Positions 41,001-50,969 of a stretch of 64,000 bases of DNA are shown piece by piece. The translations under genes and the position numbers were made by a program. Source of the stretch: Owenia fusiformis. Lineage: Eukaryota; Annelida; Polychaeta; Sabellida; Oweniidae. Within the stretch, counting starts at the first letter, position 1, and each line of letters starts with the position of its first letter. The notes under the pieces were generated by a model. That model saw only the letters and a list, made by a program, of their open reading frames with translations. It made no database searches and was not told where the DNA came from. The stretch lies in NCBI GenBank assembly GCA_903813345.2, contig CAIIXF020000009.1:8364030-8428029 (forward strand), written 5' to 3'.

Positions 41001-44000
41001 ATGCAAAGTCAAAGACAATCTAACTCTGTAGATTCTAGTAGAGGTTCTAGCAGAGGTACATGTATAGTATGAATCCAGACTAGAAGTCAGTTTGTTATGA
41101 TGTACTACTGTCCTGTCGAAATTGCAGTGAAATTTCTTGCACAAAATTATCAATTTGATTTAGCATTAATTCCAAAAAATAAACATTATAACACATATTG
41201 TCAAGTCGGAATAAAGCTAGTTGAAGTAACAAATATGCAAATTAATTCACTCCATTGGGTATTTTGAATAGCACTTTCTCTGTAAACAAATATTTTGATT
41301 TACCAAATCCTAACATAGGTTGCTTATAGTCTTATATTCAGACTAATAGGATAATAGTCTGGCTACATGTAGGTGATTTGGGGTATGTTACCAAAGAAAT
41401 ACAAACATAGACTCATAGGCCAAGGGAAATACAACTTACATAAAAGTAAGGCTTTATTGTTTATAGCAAGGATTGGAGTAATCGTTCTACGAAGGATATT
41501 ATTGCAAGCCTTTAGGATTGGATACAAGATTCAAGTCTATTTCAAGACCGCCGACTATTGTTGGGCTATTTATCACTATTACCTCAGTTAGCAACGGAAC
41601 TGGCACAAGGTCACATGACCTATTCTCTTTCTAACGCTGGAGATTGAACCTTTCTAATTAATTCAAATTTAACCAATTATGGCAATCAGCATCGAAGTAA
41701 AATTGATCATGTGATTTACATATGATCACCATCGGTAAAGGTGAGGCGAAGAGTCATCCATCGTGCCATTTGCGTTTCAGGCTCTTACCAATCCACAAAA
41801 AACAGTGAAATCATGTTAAAAATACAACTTAGCCTTTAAAATTGAGGCAGATTATTGGATTCGACAAGACTCTACACAACACAGCTGTGCAAGTTACAGT
41901 CACCAAGATGAGTTAATTTCAAATGAGATTTGAGAAAAAAACAACAATACTGCGTTGATAAGAGGCAAAACAGTGATATTTTATATCCGAGCTCTTGTCT
42001 GTTCAAATCTGAATGGTGCTCCCGTGATTCCAGAAATATGACATCAGAATAAAAATGCAATGATATTTGATCACACAAGAGCCCGGATAAAATGAAAAAT
42101 ATTTGCCGTATTGAAAGTCAAATTACTGCGTCCATCTGATCTGATCGAACCAAACAAGAAGAAATAGAAAGATGAAGATCATGTTAAAAATACAACTTAT
42201 CCTTTAAAATTGAGGCAGATTGGATTCGACAAGTAGTATGTATCCAACAGACCAAATGTAATATTCGGTCTGTTATGATTGATACCCTTGGCATGGAAAT
42301 CGCGGCGATATTTTGTGCACATAAATTTCTCGTTTATTACAAGAATGTTCACCTTGAAAATTGGTGAATATGTTGAAGAGATGTTCATCTTAAACTAGAA
42401 GCAAAAATATTTGTATAAGGCGGGTACAAGTTGATATAAAATAATGAAATGTTCAGACTCACCAAAACTTCAGAATGTGTTCATAAGTAGATCGCGAAAT
42501 CAATGTCAAGGACGTTTGAGTTCACGAGATCCAAACGAGATATGCAAATTTTTGAACTTTGACTTTTAACTTCAAACACATGACCACTTGATTACCTTGG
42601 CCTTCTTCATGAATATTTCCGCTCTATTTACTATAAATGACGAAAATTAATCGGGATAATGATAATAAATGACTAGATATTCCCGCACAAATGGAATTCA
42701 TCAATACGCTTCCGAAATGTTGCTCCGTCCGCTCCACGTGTTATTTGTTTACAAATAGACTGACGTCACTAGCTAAATCTCGTTTATCGTGAGAATAGGC
42801 ATTGCCAAAATGGCTTGACCTAATCAATGGCTTCGCTACAAGAAGCGTCTGTACATTTTATGAATATCTTCAGTAAGAGGACAATATACGAAAAAATTAT
42901 ATTGTAAGTTCTTTATAAGGTAATTATTTTATCATTAAACAAACTTATTTGTAACATTTATACAACACCACATTTTACAATAGGTGACTTACAGTCTGAA
43001 TTTATTCAGACGAAGGATACAGTCTAATTCGACAAGACTCTACACAACACAGCTGTGCAAGTTACAGTCACCAAGATGAGTTAATTTCAAATGAGAATCG
43101 GGAAAAAAACCAATACTGCGTTGATAAGAGGCCTAAACAGTGATATTTTATATCCGAGCTCTTGTCTGTCCAAATATGCTTTATTTGGGCTTATTAGCCT
43201 TTTGCGGATTATTGATGTAGATGAGGAAGATCTCAGCTATAAATTAAATGCAAAATCTGTCACGGGGAAGCAGGTACCATTTTGTATAAGGAACATTTTG
43301 AAAGGTTGTCACTTTTTTTTAAATTTTCCAATTTAGTGACGCATCTTCTGAATTATTCTTTGAGCCTATGAGAGCCTACTACAAAACGATCTGGCCCCAA
43401 TCCGTGGTTCTCTTCACGTAGCATAAGAAATTTGATAGACAATGAAATTCATGACAACATAGACAAAAAAGAGTGTATCTATGCATTGCTTATTAGCCTA
43501 CTTTTAGATTGCCGGAAATTCACCTTGGTAGTTTGTAAACAACAACAGCAGTCTCACAGGTAGGGATCAGATCGCACCTTCGCGTCCATACCGCTGTTTT
43601 CCGTACAGGTACAGGTACACCCCCCCCCCTTGTTAATTTCTGGATTCGCCAGTGGTTATGATCACAAATCTACAAGTTATTCTTTACTCTCTCTCGCGAA
43701 TAGGCCTACGGGCGTTTATTTTGCACAGGCCGTTTATTTGAAAGAATTTTTAATAAACGCCCATGGGCCTATATTAAGAGGGAGAAAACAATTTTCCAAG
43801 GAGGATAGGCGTTTATTTAGAGGAATAGCTAGGGGGATATTATCGATTGTATAGTTGACACATGGCCTTCATACTCACGCACTAGTATGATCACGAACGT
43901 GGGCAAAAACGTTGACCAATATGTGACCTCATTTTTATTAATCATTTGTACTTGAACGACATTAATCACGTATTACCTTACATATGTACTATTCGCAATT

Positions 44001-47000
44001 TCATCCCTTTTCTCGAATGTTTTGCCAACTGGGCATTTATTTGAAATAATTTTTAATAAACAAATTTATATTGGAAAGTTAATCCAATAGCCAGCCAATT
44101 TACCTTGAAGGTGTGAAATATATGAATAGCATCGTGAATAGCCCTATTAAGATAGGCTAGGCTAATTCTGTTAAAACTATACTCATATTAATCACGTATT
44201 ATTTTGGTAAATAAATGTCATATTCATAAAAATTATAAATTGTTAAATTAAAAGTGTTTAGCATAAACTTCTCTAGATAAAACCAATATGATTTAATCTT
44301 TTAGAATTAATTCACCTAACTTTTTTACAATCAATAAATTCAGAAAATTACTTAACATTTCCGATTTATATCTAGTTTCTAATTTATCCCTAATTCTTTC
44401 AAAATTCATCAATATCATAATGAAAGGTACATCTAATTGTTTTTATAGATATTTAAATATGGTGGGGTCGAGTTGACTAAGGGTTGAGTTGACCAAGGGT
44501 TGAGATGACTTGGGGTCGAGTTGACTAAGGGTTGACTTGACTTGGGGTCGAGTTGACTAAGGGTTGACTTGACTTGGGTTGAGTTGACTTGGGGTTGAGT
44601 TGACCAGTTACCTTTGCCAAGAGGGAAAAACCTTTTCATACACCCCACTTTCAAATAAACGCCCATGGGCCTATTCGCGAGAAACTAACATCGTATGTGT
44701 ACAAAATAGAGAATTCCTTCCCAATATAGTGCTATTCCACACCATTGAAAAAACAGTTATTTACAAACCTGGCTGCTCTTCTCTGCTCCTGTTCCAACAT
44801 ATCAATATTTTTGCCGGTATGGATCCCATGCAGAACTGGCATATTCTGCAGGACTAGTGTCTTATATGCCTGAGCCTTCACTTTTTAAGGCCATTGATGG
44901 AGGTTGCGTCTGAGGAACCAAAGCACTTTATTGGCTTTGGATAGTTTGAATATGTGTAGTCAAGCGTAAATTATTTGTGATGTCAATACATATATGTAGG
45001 TATGGGATGTGTGTTACCGACTTTAGGTTTTCCCCTAGAATGGTGTAGATGTGAATGGTAGGAGATTTACCTTTGTGAATATTCAGCACGTAACATTTTG
45101 ATGGATGGATTTGTACTTATGCCAAATATTTACGAAATCACGAGCCGATCTTTGATCTCAGTTTTCTAATCACAGGCCAGCGAACAGTTAGTTTTACTGA
45201 ACGATAATATGAGGTTATATAATGGTTCTTTCTGTATATCGTGTTTATACTCGAGTGAGTATATAATATATTCACAAGTGAGCGTAGCGAACGAGTGAAT
45301 ATATTATATTCTCACGAGAGTATAAAATGCACGATATACAGAATGAACCATTATATAATCTTATTATGCCACTCTAATTTCAAGTACAGTTGATTCGAAC
45401 ACAATCATAACAAATAAAAATCATAAAAATATCTCATAGTCAACTCAATAATGCTGATGTTGATCTCGAACCATTTATGACGTGGCTTGATTCTAGCAAA
45501 TCATGCCGGAACCATTTATGACGTCACTTGATTCTAGGAAATCATGAAAATTTTCATGATTTTTTTATTCATTAGTTCCCAGAATGCACTTCTACAGTGG
45601 TATACGCTGGAGTGTATACGGAGGAGTTGTATACGATGACGATATACCACTCTCCACTGTATATCGTTGTTATAGACCCATGTTATACAACTGTAATTGG
45701 ACTAAGAGTGGTATAATAAGAGTTATACCAGCCTTAGCCTTTTTGAATACTTAATTTGGCGCTATTTAATTTGGCGAATTTGGCGAAATAGGCGGAGATT
45801 TATTTTGGCGAATTTAGCACACAGTTACTCGGAGCCTGATTGCAGTTTGCACACTTCGTTTAACATATGCCAGCAGATGAACTGGAATCAATATTCAATG
45901 TACGTACAGTACACCTACTAATAAGGTGTGGAACTGTTACAAAGAAACAGTGGAGCTTCGTGTCAAATTGTGTTGATCGTCAAATGGGATGGAATATTAT
46001 ATGAACGAACAAAAGGATATTATCTTTAAGGTCTCATGGAAGTTAACAGGAAATGACAAAACAGGAAGTGACAATTTTTTGGGCATTTTTAGACATATTT
46101 TGAACAAAGATAACAGAGTTCACTTTTGACCTCCAGTCAATTCAACTAGTTCCAGATACCATTTACAGGTCCAGGATCACAATGTTTATGGTCAGAATGA
46201 CCCTAAATATCATGAAATAACCTTTTCAGCCCTATGAAAATGTGACTGAAAAATAGCTAAAAGAAGGAGGTAGGAAAGGTCACTGAACAGAATCTTTTGA
46301 ATTTTTCAGAAAATGTGCCCAATATATTGCTCTAAATGGTACAATCTTTGAAAATTTGATATCATTCATAGAAAGAGAAAAAAAATGAAAAAACTGATTT
46401 GAAAAGCGATCTATTCTCCTTTTTATGACCGCCATTTTTGTTTACGACAATTTTCTAAAATTTCAAAGATTGTATCAGTTAGAGCATTATATTGGGCACA
46501 TTTTCTGAAAAATTCAAAAGATTCTGTTCAGTGGCCTTCCCTAGCTCCTACTTTTAGCTTTTTTTCAGTCACACTTTCAAGGGACTAAAAAGGTTATTTC
46601 ATCATGTTTAGGGTCATTCTGGCCATGCACATTGTGATCCTGGTCATGTAAATGATATGTGGAAACAGTTAAATTGACTGGAGGTCAAACCAGAACTCTG
46701 TTATCTTTGTTCAAAAAATGTCTAAAAATGCACAAAAAATTGTCACTTCCTGTTTTGTCATTTCCTGTTAACTTCCATGAGACCTTAACATTCATGGCAC
46801 AATTCCAATTATATGTGGTAGCTGGGGGAACTAATACAAACACGAGTTTTACCAAAACAACTGGCCACGAGAGATTTTCGAATGATAATTCCCGACTGTG
46901 CGCCCGTTTATGAAGAAACTTGAGGTAAGCTGGCGTGGGACATGGGTGAAAATGGTAGATAAATATGTGATTCAAGTTATTAGACCATAAACAGATCGGA

Positions 47001-47574
47001 TAATTATTGTGAATTACGATTTGATGCAGTTCTATGACCTACCTGTACGTGATTTCTACTCGAAGGGGCGGTATTTCTACTCGAAGGCGCGGTAACCTCT
47101 ACGGAAAACGGCGGTATGAACGGGAAGGGGCGAATTTGATCCCTACCTGTGAGTCTGAGAGATGAAATGAATCATAAGTGAGCATCAAGTGATCTATTTT
47201 GATCAGTGATGTCATGTTGACCTAGATATATTCTTAGGTTATAGCACTCATAAAGTATCATGTTATTTGTGTTCATACAAAATCACTGGCATGCACTGTT
47301 TACTTTTTTCCGATGTTTGTAAACAAACCAAAATAACAAAGGGCAAACTTACGATTGTCACGCTGGCTTTTCGAAGTTGACGGTTTTCTTCGATAAGGTT
47401 CTTTATTTTCAGCTTACACGTGTCGACCTCCATCTTAAGTACTCTATTTTCCTGCTGCAGGGATTCAACTCGTTTTTGCAACTGCTCGAGTTGCCCGGGG
47501 GAGCGTGGAAAAGCCGTAGGACCTCCATCAATTGAACTGGTGTCGCTTTCGAGCTCACTTGCGCTGTCAGCCAT
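32056..47574 (-). CDS. CCDC6: Coiled-coil domain-containing protein 6
   Basis: Nine minus-strand exons: 47574-47353, 40481-40332, 39549-39421, 36071-35968, 34800-34613, 34270-34114, 33463-33312, 32423-32290, 32124-32056. Junctions are in frame and give 434 residues (human about 474). N-terminus [11 protein letters not shown]; then near-continuous coiled coil: [89 protein letters not shown] and the hallmark [13 protein letters not shown]. The C-terminal part is Pro/Ser-rich with [13 protein letters not shown] and PSPDKF. CCDC6 is a cytosolic/nuclear phosphoprotein linked to the DNA-damage response and, in human cancer, to RET fusions. An added KCSACGQQ stretch in exon 8 is not in the human protein as I recall it. 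Introns carry many MITEs. Confidence 0.96.
33139..33310. repeat. Five degenerate copies of GCATTATGGGACAT in CCDC6 intron 7
   Basis: GCATTATGGGAAAT (~33139), GCATGATGGGACAT (~33166), ACATAATGGGACAT (~33229), TCATTATGGGTCAT (~33261), GCATTATGGGACAC (~33294), spaced 27-63 bp. The last abuts the donor of exon 7. The inverse (ATGTCCCATAATGC) resembles part of a ZNF143/Staf-type site; that is only a resemblance. Confidence 0.6.
34905..35055. mobile_element. Short copy of the GTCACCAC element family
   Basis: GGCATTATCATGCAAAATGT then CACCACATGCTATTTGTTAC on the left; CAATATGTCACCGCTTATGG then TGGGTAATAAAAAT on the right. About 150 bp with no satellite, in CCDC6 intron 4. It shows what the satellite-bearing copy at 23955-26815 looks like without its array. 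Confidence 0.7.
35463..35659. mobile_element. MITE with perfect 17-bp ends containing CACGTG
   Basis: ATTGGCCCCCACGTGAT at 35463-35479 and its exact inverse at 35643-35659. The 197-bp unit also contains ATGACGTCAT. It lies in CCDC6 intron 4. Each end carries an E-box core (CACGTG). Confidence 0.75.
37975..38070. mobile_element. Third copy of the GTCACCAC element family
   Basis: AAAGTGTCACAACCTGCTAT, TTGTTACAGACATGC and CAAATGGTGGTGACATATAT match the ends and core word of the satellite-bearing copy. It is in CCDC6 intron 3. Confidence 0.65.
38181..38927. mobile_element. TIR element with a second palindromic element nested in it
   Basis: Outer ends TACAGGGTGTTTCATATGTA and its inverse (ATATGAAACACCGTGTA) with TA at both edges. 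Arms continue as ACTCATACATGTAGCATTG / CAATGCTACATATGTGAGT and TTACATAAGACTGCAAAGTT / TTTGCATTCTTATGTAACTT. The right arm is interrupted at ~38628-38860 by another inverted repeat, TTCAGAATATCTTCTTCTTT..ACCCCCTGC against GCAGGGGGAAGAAGGAGG..ATTCTGAA. Confidence 0.7.
39115..39289. mobile_element. CCGGTGTAAAAG MITE, copy 2 (inverted relative to copy 1)
   Basis: CCGGTGTAAAAGGG at the left and CTTTCACACCGG at the right. The interior (CTCTCCATTGATTTATATGG, CCCTTGGGGACCAT) is the inverse of the copy at 3270-3441. In CCDC6 intron 3. Confidence 0.75.
39786..39857 (-). ncRNA. tRNA-like sequence with AGC anticodon position, probably pseudogene or SINE head
   Basis: The minus strand reads GTCTAGCGGTAGAATCC (D-arm/A-box-like), TTAGCAC in the anticodon-loop position, and GGTTCGAATCC (perfect B box). 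Its backbone resembles tRNA-Gly (GGTAGAAT, GAGGCCCGGGTTCGA), but the anticodon position would read AGC (Ala). The acceptor halves do not pair, so it is unlikely to be functional. In CCDC6 intron 2. Confidence 0.5.
41856..43172. repeat. Direct segmental duplication within CCDC6 intron 1
   Basis: About 150 bp at 41856-42007 (TTCGACAAGACTCTACACAA, CACCAAGATGAGTTAATTTC, ATATCCGAGCTCTTGTCTGT) recurs at 43025-43172 with few changes. A shorter piece, TGTTAAAAATACAACTTA..CCTTTAAAATTGAGGCAGAT at ~41813, recurs at ~42180. The copies are in direct orientation about 1.2 kb apart. Confidence 0.8.
43685..44681. mobile_element. TIR unit with CTCGCGAATAGGCC ends
   Basis: CTCGCGAATAGGCCTACGGG followed by CGTTTATTT on the left; AAATAAACGCCCATGGGCCT followed by ATTCGCGAG on the right. 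About 1 kb, no frame of note. Confidence 0.65.
44458..44610. repeat. Short tandem repeat of GGGTTGAGTTGACTTG
   Basis: About nine imperfect units of 15-17 bases (GGGTCGAGTTGACTAAG, GGGTTGAGTTGACCAAG and variants). The apparent peptide on the minus strand is a by-product. Confidence 0.85.
45215..45359. repeat. Large hairpin next to a TIR unit
   Basis: Arms of about 60 bases: TTATATAATGGTTCTTTCTG at the left and its near inverse (CAGAATGAACCATTATATAA) at the right. The 19-base loop is AAGTGAGCGTAGCGAACGA. It directly abuts the element starting at 45360. Confidence 0.8.
45360..45720. mobile_element. MITE with CTTATTATGCCACTC ends
   Basis: CTTATTATGCCACTC at 45360-45374 and GAGTGGTATAATAAG at 45706-45720, with one mismatch between the ends. 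The interior has two direct copies of AACCATTTATGACGT..CTTGATTCTAG..AAATCATG. Confidence 0.7.
46030..46784. mobile_element. Nearly full-length palindrome flanked by TTAA
   Basis: GGTCTCATGGAAGTTAACAG at the left mirrors CTGTTAACTTCCATGAGACC at the right. About 360 bp per arm can be followed inward (AAATGTGCCCAATATA / TATATTGGGCACATTTTC), with a small centre near 46400. TTAA sits at 46026-46029 and 46785-46788. Non-coding. Confidence 0.85.
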
Positions 47575-47863
47575 TTTTATTGGAGTGGTCAAATTGCGGA
47601 TCATGGATGTGAAAAACCGACTGATGTTGCATAATAATAACGAACGATAATTTTTCACCAGACAGTAAAATCTATATATTCTGATTCTGAACATCGTTGC
47701 GACCGACCATAATATGTTTAGGATAAGGACAATCGGTTCACTTTCAAGTTTCTTTGAACGTATATATGTCAATAAAATAATAAAAATTGAAGTGTTCAGA
47801 TCAGAGAAGTGTCTTAATAAGATAGGTGTTCAGATTTACAGATTACAGAGTAATATATTAATA

Positions 47864-48282
47864 AGGCCATAAGAAGTAGATTCTTTGTTTTGAGTCCTGG
47901 CAAAATCCAAATCATGCAAGGGTACAAGGAAAACAAACACAAACTCAAGAAAAAAACATTGCTGAGAAATGTATACATTTTATGGGCATAAAAAGGGATG
48001 ACATACCAATTTGCAGTGATTACAAACACAGAACTATACATTTTATACAATCTATTTAAACATAGCTATTATTTAAGGGTAAAAAATAAGAAAATACACA
48101 ATGTTTGTCAATTATGACGCACATCAAATTATCCGCCATTTCGTCTGATTCAGTGATTGAACGAAATACGATGGTACTTTCAGACCCTTGTGATTGCTAT
48201 TTGGATGTGTTTGTTTTTTCTGATTTACTCAAAATTGTGCAAGCAAGGGGATGCAAAACGATGAATCTACTTCTTATGGCCT
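47864..48282. mobile_element. MITE with perfect 20-bp ends upstream of CCDC6
   Basis: AGGCCATAAGAAGTAGATTC at 47864-47883 and its exact inverse at 48263-48282, a 419-bp unit lying about 290-710 bp upstream of the CCDC6 start codon. It may overlap the promoter. Non-coding. Confidence 0.8.
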
Positions 48283-48420
48283 AATGCCTGAACATAAAAA
48301 TATCTGAGATTAGACCGTCTGACATATGCAGAAAACTCAAAATGTGTCACTCAAAGCTCACCTTAACAAATACCAGTATATCATTTCCCATAGTCTTGCC
48401 TCAAGACTATGGACCTCCCC

Positions 48421-48645
48421 TTACTGTACTTCTCCTTAATTTGGTGCTACAATTGGCGGATTTGCTGTTTTGAACATTTTGCAACGTCTAGTAAATTTGG
48501 CATACTTGCAATTTTGAAATGTATATACAATACAAATTCATGATACATGTAGTAATATGAAATATTGAATTTCTAGCTACTAATTTGTGGGAGTTTTTGC
48601 GGATCCGCCAAATTAAAACGGCCAAAATGAAATGAAGTACAGTAG
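48421..48645. mobile_element. Short TIR unit with TTACTGTACTTC ends
   Basis: TTACTGTACTTCTCCTTAAT followed by TTGGTG on the left is mirrored by GCCAAATTAAAACGGCC and GAAGTACAGTAG on the right. A related TTTGGCG-rich stretch lies near 45740-45820. Confidence 0.55.
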
Positions 48646-50969
48646 TATCTACTTCACCAACACAACAGGCAGGGAGTTGTGTAGTTTGGGAGAGGGGTCA
48701 AAGACTCACATATGGGATTGTAGCTTACATTCTCAAGGCTTGAGTCGAGAACCATGCCAGGCAATAAATATTGCCGTGTCAAAGTTTCAAATTTTCAGTC
48801 CCACGACCAAAGCTTTTTCTAAAAGGGTTATTTTATTCTAATGTTTAGCAGTCTAAATTAATCATGCTGCCCAACGAATTATTCTTTTTAAGGTTAGTGG
48901 TCAGAAAACTAATTTGAGAATCTAGTCAAAAAGTCGAGATACATAGTTTATAGGTGTACCTCAGGTTACATAGAGGTCAATGTCACAAGATAGGTAAAAC
49001 TTCACCTCACTTAAATTGTAATTCGAGAAAATTCAAACCAAAAATGATATTCTCAGGGAATATTATAATCTTCCATTCAGGTCAAAAGTATCCACAAGAA
49101 TATCAAGTAATTATTATTAAGGATTTTGCCAAGACATAATAATAGAACACTGTGACAATATATTTTTCACATAAACTTTATTGCATATGCCTCTATTATA
49201 GTACTATATTTTACATATATATATTACATTATTTTATGTACAACTATAATTCAATGCATCAATACATTGTGCCAACCCTTCTATATTCACAAAATAATGA
49301 AAAATATCCATGCACAGTAAGGGTAGATCAAAAAGTACCAGGAAAATAAATGTTCAAAATTTTGATGATCAATTGTAGCTACATAAAGATCGACTCTGTA
49401 TGAGATCTATGCATATGATTTTGAGGGTCAGTTTATGATTATATAAATTGAAATTCTACAATTTTTACACCGTGACTGAATACAGAGTAATAGATAGACA
49501 CTATCAAATTGTAATCCTCACACTTAACTTTTTTTAATTCAAATAATTAGTTCCCCCTAATAAATACATTTACTATTCATTATTTAATACATGTATAGTT
49601 TTTAGTACAACATGGATGTCTCATACAATGATATGCCAAAGCACAACGCACTTCTATGTAGAATCCCCATTGTGTTAAAGCTCTCTAATGAGACCTATTC
49701 ATGTTGTATTATAAACTGAAAATGCCCTTGATATTGATATCATTGTGAAGCCATTCAAATATCAAAGCATTTTTGTCAAATTGTATTTGAATTCCATTTC
49801 ATCTTTTATTCATTTAAACAATATGATTTCAAAATATGACATCAGAATAAGTACCTTTGTAAGTAGATTTGTACAAGTTAATTTATAAGCCATTTAAAAC
49901 ATCTTTAAGGACTTGTCATTGTCTATGTGAGAGTGATCTAATGAATAATTAAATCTTCACCCAGTCCAGGGTATGTTCACATCAAATATTATCACCCTCA
50001 ACTTAATTGAAGGATTTAAGCACTGAGCTCAATGCTTAGTTTGTAAAATATATCACACGAGGATTGTTCTTTCCTAAACAAAGGCCGAAGGTTGAAGTTT
50101 AAGGAAGGAACTATCCATGAGTGATATATTTTCTACACATGACAGAATAGTTTTAATTGGCTGGTATTTGATATATCATGTCTGGCAAGTGGCTATTTGT
50201 GAATACATAATCTTTGATTGTCCGCTAAATTCACAAAAGACTGGCACAATGTATAGCACTTGTATAAGCTTGGTAATTTTTAAAATATTTCATATTATTT
50301 ATGCAAATTCATGCCTTTTAGATATGAAAACAATGATACACAGATAATAAATATGGGATTGAGAATTTTGATTGATTTAAGACACACTGTCCGTTATTAC
50401 CATATTGTCTGTTCTTCCCTTACACTTACATTTTCTCACTGAACAAATATCAATTCTTTATAACTTTTTTGGAAGAATATCCTGATTGTTTTTGTGTTAT
50501 CTTATATAAATAAGGCAAATTTATTGCTTAGAACTTTTTTGAAATTTGCCACCATTTTGTGACCAAAATTCATCACTAGAACATCACCTTGTCCTAGTCA
50601 ACATTTATGTTGTCCTTTTGGCGATGTTTTTTACAAAATGGAATTGAGCTCAAAATAATGATTCGTAAGTGTTTGCTAGGCCAGATCTTAAATAAAATCC
50701 ACAATATGACATGGTATATGTCAGCTTTAGAAATCATAAACAATTTGAAAAATCCAACTATTTTTCTTGATAAATGACACAAATGTATGGCAGCCTTCCT
50801 TGGTTCATTTTTTTTTTATATTTTCAGTTTATTTATATTTCCTTGATATTGGTTCATTGGTTCATACAACTTATGGCCATGAATAAATACATCCCAAATA
50901 AAATGTTCCATATGAGAAAGGGCACGATTTGCATGTTTGTAATTCACTAAGCTACACTAAAGCCAATCC

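Larger units (their letters stand above)
43549..47158. mobile_element. Candidate 3.6-kb TIR element holding nested elements, CCDC6 intron 1
   Basis: GTCTCACAGGTAGGGATCA at ~43550, followed by CATACCGCTGTTTTCCGTA, is the inverse of TACGGAAAACGGCGGTATG and TGATCCCTACCTGTGAGTC at ~47098-47155. Between the ends lie a second TIR unit (43685-44681), a TTGAGTTGACT repeat, a hairpin (45215-45359), another TIR unit (45360-45720) and a long palindrome (46030-46784). No transposase gene is seen, so the outer unit may be non-autonomous, or two MITE copies in opposite orientation. Confidence 0.55.
47575..50969. other. Region between CCDC6 (5' end) and the MAP2K 3' end
   Basis: Upstream flank of CCDC6 and downstream flank or 3' UTR of the kinase. 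It contains two MITEs (47864-48282, 48421-48645). A TTTATT at ~49177 (AATAAA on the minus strand) is a possible kinase poly(A) signal. No further gene is supported. Confidence 0.5.

Noticed and set aside
44433-44666. Repeat protein [10 protein letters not shown] on the minus strand
   Set aside because: Product of the short TTGAGTTGACT tandem repeat; no start context or neighbouring exons.
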